A DNA stretch of 64,000 nt from an uncultured Nitrospirales bacterium (lineage in GTDB: Bacteria; Nitrospirota; Nitrospiria; Nitrospirales; UBA8639). Every line of letters begins with the position of its first letter. The first letter of the stretch is position 1. The notes under the pieces were generated by a model. That model ran no database searches, was not told the DNA's origin, and saw only the letters and a program-made list of their open reading frames with translations. The position numbers and the translations under genes are program-made. Shown here piece by piece: positions 52,493 to 62,263 of this stretch. The DNA is taken from contig OX638327.1 of assembly GCA_951812745.1 (NCBI GenBank), positions 1,787,914-1,851,913 of the forward strand, in the 5' to 3' direction.

Positions 52493-54673
52493 CTACTGGC
52501 CCTGCACCTGGATTTGCGACAAATCCCCGAATACCGAAAACAGGTCATCGACTTGGCGCAACAACGACAACCGGTTCGCCCGCACCTCGGGTTCCGGGGC
52601 ATTCACCAGCACCCCATCGAAAAACTGGTCGATGGGACTTTTCAACCCGATGAGTTGCTTCAGAGCGCCGTGATAATCATGGGCGTCAAGCGAGTGCGCG
52701 ACCGCACGTTTCGCCGTTTCCACGGCCTGCTGTAACGTTTGCTCCGTGGGATGCGTCAACAGCGCGGCCTCAACGGTCCTGGTCGTCCAGGCTTCTTTTT
52801 CCACGATCCGGTGCGCCCGCTTGAACCCGACGATCAGCGAGTCGAAGTCCGGTTGACTCGTGATCGCCTGCAACGCCTCCATGCGCAAAAACAAATCGCG
52901 GAGATCGAGTGAGTCGCCATCGGCACGGCCCAGGACACTGTCCATCACGTCTTCACGATAGCCCGCCATGATCCGGCCGTAATAGCGAAGCCGCTCCTCC
53001 AAAAATTGATGTAGGGGCGGACCGGCGTGTCCGTCCGCCTTGACGCCCTGCTGCGCGAGCCGTTGTTCCGCCTGCTGGAGGACGGCACCCAGGTTGATGT
53101 TCAACCCGGCTTCAATCACGATCCGAATCACGCCGAACGCACTGCGTCGAAGGCCGAAGGGATCTTCCGAGCCGGACGGAACCATCCCGGCGTAGAAAAA
53201 CGCCGCCAGGGTATCCAGCCGGTCGGCCAGCGCCAGCAGCCGGCCCACTGTGGTCTCGGGGATCGCGTCATCCGGCGTGCGAGGCCGGTAGTGTTCCCCG
53301 ATGGCTTGACAGACTTCAGCGGGTTCCCCATCGTGCGCCGCATAGTGTTCGCCCATCACGCCCTGGAGCCCGGGGAATTCCCCGACCATCCCCGTGACCA
53401 GATCGGCCTTGCTCAAGAGAGCCGCGCGTTGGCCTGAGGCCTTCACCTCCGGAACCCCGGCAGCCTCAGCCAACACCCCAGCCAGGACAACCGTCCGTTC
53501 GGTTTTCTGGTACAGGGAGCCCAGTTGCTTGTGAAACACGACCCCATTCAATTCAGGCAGACGATCGGCGAGTTTCACCTTGCGATCCTCGTCGAAAAAA
53601 TACCGGGCGTCCGCCAAGCGCGCGGCCAGAACCCGCTCGTTGCCGACCCTGATCAATTCCATGTTTCTCACGTCCATGTTGGTCGGCGCGAAAAACCGGG
53701 GAAGCAGTTCCCCTTTCCGATTGACGACCGAGAAAAACCCCTGATGCTCTTCCATGGAGGCAATCAGCACTTCCTGCGGCACGGCCAGGTAAGTCGGGGC
53801 AAACGTCCCGCACACAACATTGGGGCATTCCAATGAAAACACGGCCTGCTCAAGGAGTTCCTCATAATTGGCCTGGTACACCTGTCCTTTGACCGAACGG
53901 GCAAGCTGCTTGAGCTGTCCAGCCAGGACCTCTCGCCGCCAAACCGGATCAACCACCACGCCGGAGCCAGCCAAATCCGCTTCATACAGTTCCGGCCGTG
54001 GGATCTTGAGCCCTTGACTCGCCGCACCGGATTTTCCACCCGACAAGAACCGATGCCCCCACGACCGGGCCCCGGAACGTACCCCGGCGAAATCGAAGGA
54101 CAACGCTTTGGAACCCACGAGCGCGACCACCCACCGGATAGGCCGGGGATACCGGACCCCCGACGCATTCCATTTCATGGTTTTCGGAAACGTGAGTTGT
54201 TGAAGAAGATTGGGGAGATGCTGGGTCAAGACCGTGGCCGCGGGCAAGCCCTTCTCCTGTTTGACCGCGCAGAGGTAGACGCCTTTCGATGTTTCCCGGG
54301 TCTCCAATGCGCCGACATCCACGCCTTGAGATTTCGCAAACCCCTGAGCGGCCTTTGTCGGATGGCCCTGGGCATCAAACGCCACGGCTTTGGACGGACC
54401 CAGCGTTTCCTGCAGGATCGAGGTTTGCTTGGTAGCCAGTCCGTCGACCAGGATGGCCAAACGACGCGGGGTCCCGAACGTTCGTATCGAGTCTTGGGAA
54501 AGACGGTGATTCGCCAAAAAGCCTTCCAGCAACTGAGCGAGTTGCATCATGGCCGGATGGATCGTCTGCCAGGGCAACTCCTCTGACCCGATTTCCAGGA
54601 GAAAGGACGTTGTGGGGAGACGGTTTCGTTTCGGGTGTTTCGTGGATGCTGGAGTGGACCGTCGGGATGACAT
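52493..54673 (-). CDS. glyS: Glycyl-tRNA synthetase, beta subunit
   Basis: 726 aa from ATG 54673 (the upstream TTG at 54691 gives a poor start). Forms the alpha2-beta2 enzyme with GlyQ. Markers are SFLLEIGSEELPWQTIHPAM, FGTPRRLAILVDGLA, KTMKWNASGVRYPRPIRWVV and a C-terminal anticodon-binding HD-like/ALPHA domain (FFDGVLVNAPEPEVRANRLS). It starts 18 bp after glyQ. Confidence 0.97.
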   Translation of the reverse strand: MSSRRSTPASTKHPKRNRLPTTSFLLEIGSEELPWQTIHPAMMQLAQLLEGFLANHRLSQDSIRTFGTPRRLAILVDGLATKQTSILQETLGPSKAVAFDAQGHPTKAAQGFAKSQGVDVGALETRETSKGVYLCAVKQEKGLPAATVLTQHLPNLLQQLTFPKTMKWNASGVRYPRPIRWVVALVGSKALSFDFAGVRSGARSWGHRFLSGGKSGAASQGLKIPRPELYEADLAGSGVVVDPVWRREVLAGQLKQLARSVKGQVYQANYEELLEQAVFSLECPNVVCGTFAPTYLAVPQEVLIASMEEHQGFFSVVNRKGELLPRFFAPTNMDVRNMELIRVGNERVLAARLADARYFFDEDRKVKLADRLPELNGVVFHKQLGSLYQKTERTVVLAGVLAEAAGVPEVKASGQRAALLSKADLVTGMVGEFPGLQGVMGEHYAAHDGEPAEVCQAIGEHYRPRTPDDAIPETTVGRLLALADRLDTLAAFFYAGMVPSGSEDPFGLRRSAFGVIRIVIEAGLNINLGAVLQQAEQRLAQQGVKADGHAGPPLHQFLEERLRYYGRIMAGYREDVMDSVLGRADGDSLDLRDLFLRMEALQAITSQPDFDSLIVGFKRAHRIVEKEAWTTRTVEAALLTHPTEQTLQQAVETAKRAVAHSLDAHDYHGALKQLIGLKSPIDQFFDGVLVNAPEPEVRANRLSLLRQVDDLFSVFGDLSQIQVQGQ

Positions 54674-54691
54674 AGGGCAGGCTATAAACAA

Positions 54692-55615
54692 TTATGATAC
54701 AAGACGTTTCGACTTTCCTTTGGCAGACGCGGCAGGCTCCGCCCCTGATCCGGCCAGTAACGGAAACCCCAGGCTCTTTCGTCGCTCGACGTACGCATCC
54801 GCACAGCCTCTCGCGAGCCCGCGCACGCGTCCGATATAGCCCGTTCGTTCAGCCACGCTCAGCGCACCCCGGGCATCCAGCACGTTGAACAGGTGCGAGG
54901 TCTTCATACAATAATCATAGGCTGGCAGAACGAGCCCCTGTTGCAACAACGCGCGGCATTCTTTCTCACAGGACGCAAACATCGTCCGGATCATCTCAAT
55001 ATCCGCAACCTCGAAATTGTATTGCGAGAACTGGACCTCCGAATCATGGAATAAATCCCGATAACTGACTCCCTTCGACCACTCAAGATCGTACACGTTG
55101 TCCACCCCCTGCAAATACATCGCAATCCGCTCCGTCCCATAGGTGAGTTCCACGGTCACCGGATCGAGGGCATGCCCGCCGGCTTCCTGGAAATAGGTAA
55201 ATTGGGTAATCTCCATGCCGTCAAGCCGGACTTCCCACCCCAGCCCCCACGCGCCTAACGTGGGCGATTCCCAATCATCCTGCCTGAACTGGATATCATG
55301 TTTGCGGGGATCGATCCCCAGCGTCGAGAGACTGTCGAGGTACAACGACTGGATCGCGTCCACGCACGGTTTGATGATCACCTGGTACTGATAATAATGC
55401 TGCAAGCGGTTGGGGTTCTCGCCGTACCGGCCGTCGGTGGGACGGCGACAGGGCTCGACGTAAGCCGCGCGCCAGGGCTCCGGCCCCAAGGCACGCAAAA
55501 AGGTCGCCGGGTTGAACGTGCCGGCACCCTTTTCCAAATCATACGGCTGATAAATGATACAGTTGTGATGTGCCCAGAACTGATGAAGAGAGAGGATAAG
55601 ATTTTGAACGGTCAC
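54692..55615 (-). CDS. glyQ: Glycyl-tRNA synthetase, alpha subunit
   Basis: 307 aa from GTG 55615, matching the usual start near [16 protein letters not shown]; an in-frame TTG at 55663 is less likely. Class II catalytic subunit: [59 protein letters not shown] and [17 protein letters not shown]. Bacteria with separate GlyQ/GlyS use this bacterial type instead of the single-chain enzyme. Confidence 0.97.
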   Translation of the reverse strand: MTVQNLILSLHQFWAHHNCIIYQPYDLEKGAGTFNPATFLRALGPEPWRAAYVEPCRRPTDGRYGENPNRLQHYYQYQVIIKPCVDAIQSLYLDSLSTLGIDPRKHDIQFRQDDWESPTLGAWGLGWEVRLDGMEITQFTYFQEAGGHALDPVTVELTYGTERIAMYLQGVDNVYDLEWSKGVSYRDLFHDSEVQFSQYNFEVADIEMIRTMFASCEKECRALLQQGLVLPAYDYCMKTSHLFNVLDARGALSVAERTGYIGRVRGLARGCADAYVERRKSLGFPLLAGSGAEPAASAKGKSKRLVS

Positions 55616-55737
55616 GAGGATCGTTGCCGCCAGGCTCCGATAGCCGTTCGACCTGACCGGCAAAAAAGGCCTAAATAATGAAACCTAGCAACAAGCCCCA
55701 ATAGTGTCAAGCACGGGGCTCTGATGGGGAATCCGGC

Positions 55738-55828
55738 GAATTGTCGGGTTACGCCTCCGGCTAACCCGACCTACCACAGAAGACCCTATCCTCGTAGGTC
55801 GGATTAGCGCAGCATAATCCGACACAAA
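55738..55828. repeat. Repeat family B, second copy
   Basis: Contains TTGTCGGGTTACGCCTCCGG with CTAACCCGACCTACC, then GTAGGTCGGATTAGCGCAGC with ATAATCCGACA. The same two palindromes as at 13502-13614 in swapped order. It occupies the gap downstream of the TonB receptor gene. Confidence 0.7.
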
Positions 55829-55830
55829 GG

Positions 55831-58785
55831 CTAAAGGAAGTTGGCCGTCAGTCCGATGAACAGGTACCGACCCAGCACGTCGTAGAGACCGGGAAAAGTG
55901 CCGCCATTGCCGGAGATACTGGGCCCGGCCTTCTGGCCGGCGACCGGAGGCTCTCGATCAAACAGGTTGTTGATGCCAACCCGAAAGCTGGCGTAATCGG
56001 CGAAATCCCAAATCGCAGCCAGATCGATATAATGTCGTTCCCCGAGATCGACCCCGCCGTCTCTCAGGGCTTCGACGCCGCTGACGTACCGCCACATGAG
56101 GCTGGGCCGCAGCCCCCAGGGCGTGATCCAGGTGGCCCGCAGATTGTTGCGCACATCCGGGGTCGGCGAGCCGCACGTAAGCCCCCATTTACCGAGGCAA
56201 TCTTCTATCGGCGCACCTTCCAACTCCTGCCGGTCCCACGTGGAGGTGATCGAGAGGATATCATTGAAGTTCAACCGCCCCCACTCGCCCACGTCATAGT
56301 CATAGAGGGCGCTGATGTCGTATCCCTGCACTTTCAAGCTAGCCAGGTTGTCCAACACGGACACGATGTGGCCGCTGCGGTCCACGTCGGACCCCAGCCA
56401 CAGATCACCGCCCTGCCCGCGTCTGATCTTGGCGCATTGTACGGCATTTCCGTTCAGGCATTCATTCAGGATCAACTGCGGGTTCACATTGTTGATCCAT
56501 TTCCCGACGTTGATGGAATAGTAATCCACGCTGAAGGTAAGCCCGTCGACGAAGCGGGGCGTCCACACCAGACCGAAGGAGTAGGTATCAGCTTCTTCCG
56601 GCGCCAGATCCGGGGTCCCCCTTTGCAGCATGTTGTACTGGTCGGCCGGCGAGTGGGCGATATTGCCGAACTGGGCAGCCGTGACCCCGCTCCGGGCGCA
56701 CTCCTCGAAGGTGCGGCCCGCGGCCGTTCGGCCATCGGTCACGGGACCGCCACAGGGATCAGCGGGCATATCGAACAGGTTCAAGCCCTGCGGCAAAAAC
56801 CGTTCCCGCACGTTCGGTGCACGGACCGCCCGTTGAAAACTGGCCCGTAGTTTGATACCCGAATTGACGTGCCAACCCGAACGGACACCAAAGGTATTGG
56901 TTTGCACATTGAAGTTGTTATCGAAGCCGTAATCCGAGTAGCGATAGCCCACGTCGAGTCCCAGTTCTTCCGCATACGGGGCGCCTTCGATCAGTGGGAT
57001 GCCCGCTTCAAGAAAAAATTCCCTGATGTCGGTCCCACCGCCGATCGGAGGGCTGGCGCCGCCCTGCCCGGCGCCGTCGCCGTTACGGTAAGCCTCGTCC
57101 GGATTGAACGTGAGGCTCTCCTCGCGGTATTCACCACCCAGCACCACGTCCACGCTGGTGTCGGCGAAGGGCGATGTGATGCCGTATTGGCCCAGATGAC
57201 CGGAAAGGTACCCGGACACCACCGTCTGGTCCGTCGACCCCTCAGCGGACAGCGGCAACGTCAGGTAGTTCACCATGTCAGGCGTCACCGCGCCTTCCCG
57301 GAAGATGTTCCAGGGTACACAGTCCGGGTCGGAGCGATCCCGCACGGACTGGCACACGGGTTCACCGGTTCCCGGATGTGCCACCACGTCCAGGGCCCGC
57401 TTGATCCGGGTGATCGACAGATCGTTCCGGTAGGTGTTCTTCATGTTCACCTTGGAGTATTGATAGTGCAGTTCATACCGCCAGCGATCATTCAGGTCGC
57501 CGCGCAGCCCGAACACGCTACGATAGGAGGTGTGACGCAGATCGTTTTGCCGGCTGCCGCCCTCGACGTTGCGCCGGCCGATGTTGACCGTCTGGCTATC
57601 GTCCTTGCTCAAACCATAGGCGCCGCATAACGCTTCGAACTGTTGCGGGGACAGTAAAGGATTGCCGCAGTTCAGCGTGTCGGTGACGAAGAACGCCCCG
57701 GAGGGGGCGATCTGGGCCACCGACCGGTCGTCCATGAACATGAACTCGGTGAAAGCCTGGACCTTGTCGTGCACGTCATAGTGCGCAAACAGGCCGGCGG
57801 TCCAGCGCCGGTCGGGACGCTGGAAATAGTTCGTCGGCGCATAGTTGTACAGCGTGTCTTCACGGGGCACGAATTGGTCGCCCTCCACTTTGTAATCGAA
57901 GCTCTTCAACCCCTCGCTGCTCAACGCGCCGGCGTCGGAGAAGGTCCCCTGCGGCGTCGTGGCCGATCCACCGCACGCGGTCAGGCCCTCGACCAAGTCA
58001 CACGAACTGTAATCGCGGTCCCCCTGGGTAATCGCGGCAATGTTGCGATAGGTCCCGTAGACCGTGACGTTGCCGCGCCCGCCAAAATTCTTCCCCATGA
58101 CCAGGGCGACGTTCGAGATATCGCCGTCCCACGTCGAGCCGGCAGGAGCCGAGTACCCGGCGTCCCGGACGACTGCCTGCAACCTGCCGTTGTCGTTGTT
58201 GTGCTGATACTGGCTGAACTGGTAATCGAACTTGACGCCCTCGAAGTCATCGATCATCAGGAAATTGACCACCCCGGCCACGGCATCGGCCCCGTAGGTC
58301 GCCGAGGAACCGCCGGTCAGCACCTCGACGCTTCTGATCAACGATCCGGGGATCTGGTTGATATCGGCGCCGGCCCCGTGGAGGGGTGAGCCGACCGGAA
58401 GGCGCCGGCCGTTGACCAGTACCAACGTCCGCTGCGTGCCCAGGTTGCGCAGATTCAGGGTGGCCGTCCCGGTGGCGCCGTTGGAGATACCGGCGTTCTG
58501 CGTGGAGAACACTTGCGGCAGGAGGCGCAACGTATCCTCCACCCGGGTATTGCCCTGGAACGTCAAGGCTTCGGCGTCGATGTGGTAGATCGGGCTGGCG
58601 CTGGACAGATTGGGCATGTGGATGCGGGAACCGGTCACCACCACCTCTTCCAACCGCACCGGCGCTTCGTCAAGGACAACCCCCGGCGGTTCCTCATCCG
58701 CAGCAAGAACCGGCGAGGCGACCACAGCCAGCAGCAGTGCCGCACCCACCGCAACCCCTCTCCACAAAACAACCTTATTCGACAC
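55831..58785 (-). CDS. TonB-dependent outer-membrane receptor, large
   Basis: About 984 aa from GTG 58785 (GGAGGGG upstream, in-frame codons further 5' lack a ribosome site). A signal peptide ends ...VVASPVLAADE. The TonB box is VRLEEVVVTGSRIH and the plug shows TATLNLRNLGTQRTLVLVNG and SVEVLTGGSSATYGADAVAG. The barrel contains RASFQRAVRAPNVRERFLPQ, FGLVWTPRFVDGLTFSVDYY and a late YASFRVGINNLFDREPP. This is the large receptor type that often takes up siderophores, glycans or peptides. No adjacent transporter, so the ligand is unknown. Confidence 0.93.
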   Translation of the reverse strand: MSNKVVLWRGVAVGAALLLAVVASPVLAADEEPPGVVLDEAPVRLEEVVVTGSRIHMPNLSSASPIYHIDAEALTFQGNTRVEDTLRLLPQVFSTQNAGISNGATGTATLNLRNLGTQRTLVLVNGRRLPVGSPLHGAGADINQIPGSLIRSVEVLTGGSSATYGADAVAGVVNFLMIDDFEGVKFDYQFSQYQHNNDNGRLQAVVRDAGYSAPAGSTWDGDISNVALVMGKNFGGRGNVTVYGTYRNIAAITQGDRDYSSCDLVEGLTACGGSATTPQGTFSDAGALSSEGLKSFDYKVEGDQFVPREDTLYNYAPTNYFQRPDRRWTAGLFAHYDVHDKVQAFTEFMFMDDRSVAQIAPSGAFFVTDTLNCGNPLLSPQQFEALCGAYGLSKDDSQTVNIGRRNVEGGSRQNDLRHTSYRSVFGLRGDLNDRWRYELHYQYSKVNMKNTYRNDLSITRIKRALDVVAHPGTGEPVCQSVRDRSDPDCVPWNIFREGAVTPDMVNYLTLPLSAEGSTDQTVVSGYLSGHLGQYGITSPFADTSVDVVLGGEYREESLTFNPDEAYRNGDGAGQGGASPPIGGGTDIREFFLEAGIPLIEGAPYAEELGLDVGYRYSDYGFDNNFNVQTNTFGVRSGWHVNSGIKLRASFQRAVRAPNVRERFLPQGLNLFDMPADPCGGPVTDGRTAAGRTFEECARSGVTAAQFGNIAHSPADQYNMLQRGTPDLAPEEADTYSFGLVWTPRFVDGLTFSVDYYSINVGKWINNVNPQLILNECLNGNAVQCAKIRRGQGGDLWLGSDVDRSGHIVSVLDNLASLKVQGYDISALYDYDVGEWGRLNFNDILSITSTWDRQELEGAPIEDCLGKWGLTCGSPTPDVRNNLRATWITPWGLRPSLMWRYVSGVEALRDGGVDLGERHYIDLAAIWDFADYASFRVGINNLFDREPPVAGQKAGPSISGNGGTFPGLYDVLGRYLFIGLTANFL

Positions 58786-58917
58786 GCTCACCCCTCCCGA
58801 ACAGCAATCCGTACGCACTCCTTTTCCAAATTCTGGCGAAACTGTAGCACATTAATTAAGTAGACGCGATAATACGTGCTGCTGATTCTTGTCTGTCATC
58901 CTCGACCTTCCTTCTGT

Positions 58918-58953
58918 CATCCTCGACATTTTTAATCGAGGATCCAGGGTCTT
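58918..58953. repeat. Repeat family C, inverted copy
   Basis: ATCCTCGACATTTTTAATCG then AGGATCCAGGGTCTT is the reverse complement of 9636-9668 with two differences. ATCCTCGA...TCGAGGAT forms a short palindrome. Confidence 0.6.
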
Positions 58954-59052
58954 TATTTTCTTCTTCTCATTGAACAGAAAAACCTGCATTCCCGCTTTCG
59001 CTGGTGCGAGGTGTGAGGCAAAAACGCCCTGATTGACAGGTCCGATGCGAAG

Positions 59053-59072
59053 TGGTACTATTTGGTACTATT
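59053..59072 (+). promoter_or_regulatory. Tandem 10-bp direct repeat upstream of higB-like gene
   Basis: TGGTACTATT occurs twice in direct succession (59053-59062, 59063-59072), one helical turn apart. An AT-rich TATATTATTATATT follows, which could hold a -10 element. The repeats may be an operator for the HigA antitoxin. Confidence 0.45.
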
Positions 59073-59118
59073 TTGGGAGCATTTTATATATTATTATATT
59101 GGGAACAATTAAGACGCC

Positions 59119-59412
59119 GTGCGCATTCTCTCCAAGAAGGCGCTCCGGATGTTCTGGGAGCAGTACCCAGGCGCCATGGAACCGCTGCTGGCATGGTATC
59201 ACGAAGTCCTCAAAGAGGATTGGGATACGCCGGCCAAGGTCAAGGCGAAGTATGGCAACGCCAGCATCGTGGGCGACAATCGTGTGGTCTTCAACATCAA
59301 GGGCAATACCTACCGGCTGGTGGTGAAGATCAACTATCCCTACCGCATTGTCTACGTGCGGTTCGTCGGTACGCACGCGGAATATACCGCAGTAGACGTA
59401 GAGGAGGTGTAA
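59119..59412 (+). CDS. HigB-type toxin (RelE superfamily mRNA interferase)
   Basis: 97 aa from GTG 59119. The HigB pattern is visible: MRILSKKALRMFWEQYP, AWYHEVLKEDWDTPAKVKAK, then NRVVFNIKGNTYRLVVKINY and IVYVRFVGTHAEYTAVD. RelE-fold toxins of this kind cut ribosome-bound mRNA. It is 1 base before the antitoxin ATG, the reverse (toxin-first) order usual in HigBA. Confidence 0.92.
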   Translation: MRILSKKALRMFWEQYPGAMEPLLAWYHEVLKEDWDTPAKVKAKYGNASIVGDNRVVFNIKGNTYRLVVKINYPYRIVYVRFVGTHAEYTAVDVEEV

Positions 59413-59413
59413 C

Positions 59414-60673
59414 ATGCACAACATCAAACCAGTCCGCACCGAGGCGGACTATGAAGCCGCGCTGGCCCGCATTGACGAGTTGATGGACGCCGCGCTCGAC
59501 AGCCGGAAAGGGGCGGAACTCGATGTTCTGGCTGACCTGGTCGAGTTGTACGAAACCAAGCACGAACCTATGGGGTATCCCAGCCCTGTCGCTGCGATCG
59601 AGTTTCGTATGGACCAGGCCGGCCTCCGGCCGCGCGACTTGGTTCCCTTCATCGGTAGCCGCGCCAAGGTCTCCGAGGTGCTTTCCGGCAAGCGGACACT
59701 CACCATGCCGATAGCGCGCGCGCTGCATAAACATCTTGGGATTCCAGCGGAGGTGTTGCTCAGTAAGCCGGACACACCCTCTGACAAGCCGTTGGACAGC
59801 ATCGAGTGGCAGCGGTTTCCGCTTAGGGTAATGGCCAAGCGGGGATGGATTCCAAACGTCACCAACCTCGCCAAGCGTGCTGAGGAGTTGATCGGCGAGT
59901 TGATCGAACGGGCCGGAAGTCCGGCCTTGGCGCCCGCCGCGCTGTACCGCAAAAACGACCATCTCCGCGTCAACGCCAAAACGGATGAACATGCCCTCAA
60001 GGCATGGTGCTGGTACGTCCTGGCAAGAGCGAACGAAAACCCTCCCACGAATACCTACCGACCCGGCACGGTCAAGTTGAACTTTCTCAAGCAGGTCGCC
60101 CGATTGAGCCCGCATGCAAATGGACCGCTACGCGCACAAAAATTTCTGGCGAAGCACGGCATCGCGCTCGTGATCGTGCGCCACCTGAACAAAACGTATC
60201 TCGACGGCGCGGCACTCCGGCTCGGCGACGGCCGGCCCGTCATCGGCTTGACCCTGCGTTATGACCGCATCGACAATTTCTGGTTCTGCCTGCTGCATGA
60301 ATTGGCCCACGTGGGCCGCCATCTGGACCACAACCAAGGCGATACGTTCGTCGACGATCAGACGCTACGCAGGATGGAAGGCGCGCGGGTGGACCCGCGA
60401 GAGGCGCAGGCCGACGAATGGGCCGAAGAAGCGCTCATCCCGCGAAAAAGGTGGGAAGCAAGCCCAATTCAAAAGCGGCCCAAGCCCCAAGTCGTCATTG
60501 ACCTGGCTCACGAACTGCAAATTCATCCTGCCATCGTAGCGGGCAAGGTTCGGTACGAACGACAAAACTACCGGCTATTGTCGCAATTCGTCGGAACCGG
60601 TGAAGTCAGGTCACAATTCCCTGAACCATCACGAGGCAAAAGAACGAAACGGAGGAGGAGGACGAGGCCTTGA
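59414..60673 (+). CDS. HigA-like HTH protein fused to ImmA/IrrE peptidase domain
   Basis: 419 aa, much longer than a simple HigA (90-140 aa). Residues ~1-120 form the antitoxin/HTH portion (AAIEFRMDQAGLRPRDLVPF and VSEVLSGKRTLTMPIARALH). The C-terminal ~150 residues hold the HExxH zinc-protease motif in LLHELAHVGRHLD, typical of ImmA/IrrE (COG2856) peptidases, with a downstream EAQADEWAEEALIP Glu. It ends in a basic tail. The fusion suggests stress-controlled cleavage of the antitoxin or a repressor, an inference only. Confidence 0.9.
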   Translation: MHNIKPVRTEADYEAALARIDELMDAALDSRKGAELDVLADLVELYETKHEPMGYPSPVAAIEFRMDQAGLRPRDLVPFIGSRAKVSEVLSGKRTLTMPIARALHKHLGIPAEVLLSKPDTPSDKPLDSIEWQRFPLRVMAKRGWIPNVTNLAKRAEELIGELIERAGSPALAPAALYRKNDHLRVNAKTDEHALKAWCWYVLARANENPPTNTYRPGTVKLNFLKQVARLSPHANGPLRAQKFLAKHGIALVIVRHLNKTYLDGAALRLGDGRPVIGLTLRYDRIDNFWFCLLHELAHVGRHLDHNQGDTFVDDQTLRRMEGARVDPREAQADEWAEEALIPRKRWEASPIQKRPKPQVVIDLAHELQIHPAIVAGKVRYERQNYRLLSQFVGTGEVRSQFPEPSRGKRTKRRRRTRP

Positions 60674-60718
60674 AGTAATGCAGGGGGAAGCGTCTGCAAC
60701 CGGAAGCCCCCCAGGCGA

Positions 60719-60768
60719 TGTAAACCATGTCCCCGGTTTAAAATGTAAACAATGTACCCGGTCTGTAC
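60719..60768. mobile_element. Relic of an insertion-sequence end (two TGTAAAC repeats)
   Basis: Two ~25-bp direct repeats, TGTAAACCATGTCCCCGGTT... and TGTAAACAATGTACCCGGTC..., resemble the terminal region of IS481-like elements from memory. No transposase is present here, so this is a solo end or decayed copy. Confidence 0.4.
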
Positions 60769-60800
60769 CCTCACCCTACCCTCTCCCAGGGGGAGAGGGA
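60769..60800. repeat. Short palindrome with CCCTCTCCC / GGGAGAGGG
   Basis: CCCTACCCTCTCCC pairs with GGGGGAGAGGG around a short loop (60775-60800). Such sequences are dispersed in many genomes. Role unknown; may act as a hairpin at the 3' side of the cupredoxin gene. Confidence 0.4.
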
Positions 60801-60819
60801 GTGAAGGCCAGTGGCCGGA

Positions 60820-61299
60820 TCATGCGCGAGCGGGCGTTTGGACCACGATCATTCCCCTCATCCCACGGTGTCCTTTAATCGGACACCGAAAGTGATAGAC
60901 GCCCGGCGGTAGGGTCAACACGAGTTCAAGGCGTTGGCCGGGGGCCAGAGGAAACCCGTGCTCAACCGAGTCGGCCGGCTTGCCGGCATCCGCCACGACG
61001 TCGACCCGGGGGTGAGCAAACAGAGCACTGTGAAACCGATGGAGTTCCCGGCCTTGATTCCTCACCAGCAAATGCACGGGTTGCCCGGCCTGCACGTCCA
61101 CCCGAGCCGGAGAGAATCGAAAATCGTCAACGACGATCTTCACCTCCTGATACTCGGAGGAACAGGCGCCGAGGCCGAGCACGAGGAACATCAAGTAAAG
61201 GACCAGACTTCCAGCCTTCCCCAACAGGGGCGGCGAACACAACCGACCCTGCGTCCCTTGCTTGTCAGTGAGACGGGGCCGCATTCCAGCCACCTTCAT
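60820..61299 (-). CDS. Cupredoxin-domain lipoprotein
   Basis: About 159 aa from ATG 61299 (or 61284); the longer frame overlaps the next gene and lacks similarity. A lipoprotein signal ends LVLGLGAC, so it is probably membrane-tethered in the periplasm. Copper ligands of a type 1-like site are visible: His in ELHRFHSALF and the C-x4-H-x5-M pattern in FRCPIKGHRGMRGM. It would be an electron carrier or copper protein of EfeO/plastocyanin-like fold. No partner oxidase is adjacent. Confidence 0.78.
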   Translation of the reverse strand: MKVAGMRPRLTDKQGTQGRLCSPPLLGKAGSLVLYLMFLVLGLGACSSEYQEVKIVVDDFRFSPARVDVQAGQPVHLLVRNQGRELHRFHSALFAHPRVDVVADAGKPADSVEHGFPLAPGQRLELVLTLPPGVYHFRCPIKGHRGMRGMIVVQTPARA

Positions 61300-61435
61300 A
61301 CACCCTACCTGTGCTGCTGGTTCAACTTCCACCAACAAATCGAGAGCCTTGTCTGAACGAAAACGCCTCCCGAGAGCCGATCCGAAACGCGCAAGCTCTC
61401 GTACCTGATCGCACAATTTTATCACGCCTTCTGCG

Positions 61436-62263
61436 TTACGGCGGTAAGGACGATTGGCCTCTTCCTTGCCTTCCAAAGTCAGGACCCGTCTTGGGGGGAT
61501 GCCAGGGATACTGGACACGATAGGCATAGAGCGCCATGCCCGCGGCGACGACGGCATTGAGGGATTCAACCGAGTCCGTCATGGGGACGGCGAGCCGTGT
61601 CCCCGACGAGCGGGGCGGCAGGCCAAGCCCTTCTTCGCCGATCAACAGTCGAACATCTTTCGGCCAGCGATACGCGGGCAGACTCTCACCCTGCGCATCC
61701 AGGGTGACCCACGTGACCGCTTCCGGCAGATCCCTGATCGAAGGCCCCTGAGCCAGGGACACCGTGAACGTCGTTCCGCTGGCCGCCCGGATGGCTTTGG
61801 GGTGAAAGGGATGGGCCGATTCCTTGAGCAGGATGACCCGCTCGACGCCCATGGCTGCCGCTGTCCGGATCACGGCCCCCACGTTCGCCGGATCTCCCAA
61901 GGGGCACAGGATCTCGAGGCCCCGCGGTCGAGCCTCAAAGTCCGCGGCGGGAAAGGGAGGGACCTGGCAAACCAGGATAGGAGCCCCCGTGCCGAAGAGA
62001 TCGATCTTCTCGAAGAGTGGTGCGGCCAGGGCATAGGTTGTGACGTGGCTTGGAATCGAGAAAGGCACGGGCGTCCCGGCGCGGTGGAGGAGTTCGAGAC
62101 CCTGCGCGGGGTGCTGCACCAGGGTTTCCCGAACGACCTTTTTCCCCGGGACGAGGCATTGCCGGAACCGTTCAATCCCGCGAGCCTCCTGCAACGCCAC
62201 CCATCGCTTCACGTGGGCATTCTGCGCGCTACTGATGGATCGAGTCGTTGAAGGCGACGTCAT
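61436..62263 (-). CDS. TrmH/SpoU-family RNA 2'-O-methyltransferase
   Basis: 275 aa from ATG 62263. SPOUT knot blocks are GLEILCPLGDPANVGAVIRT, VERVILLKESAHPFHPKAIR, RLLIGEEGLGLPPRSSGTRL and AVPMTDSVESLNAVVAAGMA. The N-terminal substrate-binding part reads SAQNAHVKRWVALQEARGIE. It methylates rRNA or tRNA ribose; the target cannot be named. The upstream in-frame extension to 62335 lacks similarity. Confidence 0.93.
   Translation of the reverse strand: MTSPSTTRSISSAQNAHVKRWVALQEARGIERFRQCLVPGKKVVRETLVQHPAQGLELLHRAGTPVPFSIPSHVTTYALAAPLFEKIDLFGTGAPILVCQVPPFPAADFEARPRGLEILCPLGDPANVGAVIRTAAAMGVERVILLKESAHPFHPKAIRAASGTTFTVSLAQGPSIRDLPEAVTWVTLDAQGESLPAYRWPKDVRLLIGEEGLGLPPRSSGTRLAVPMTDSVESLNAVVAAGMALYAYRVQYPWHPPKTGPDFGRQGRGQSSLPP

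Larger units (their letters stand above)
58786..59118. other. Intergenic region with family C repeat and toxin promoter
   Basis: Contains a second family C repeat (about 58918-58953) and a nearby degenerate TGTCATCCTCGAC. The right part carries the AT-rich promoter of the HigB-like gene. No gene supported. Confidence 0.5.
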
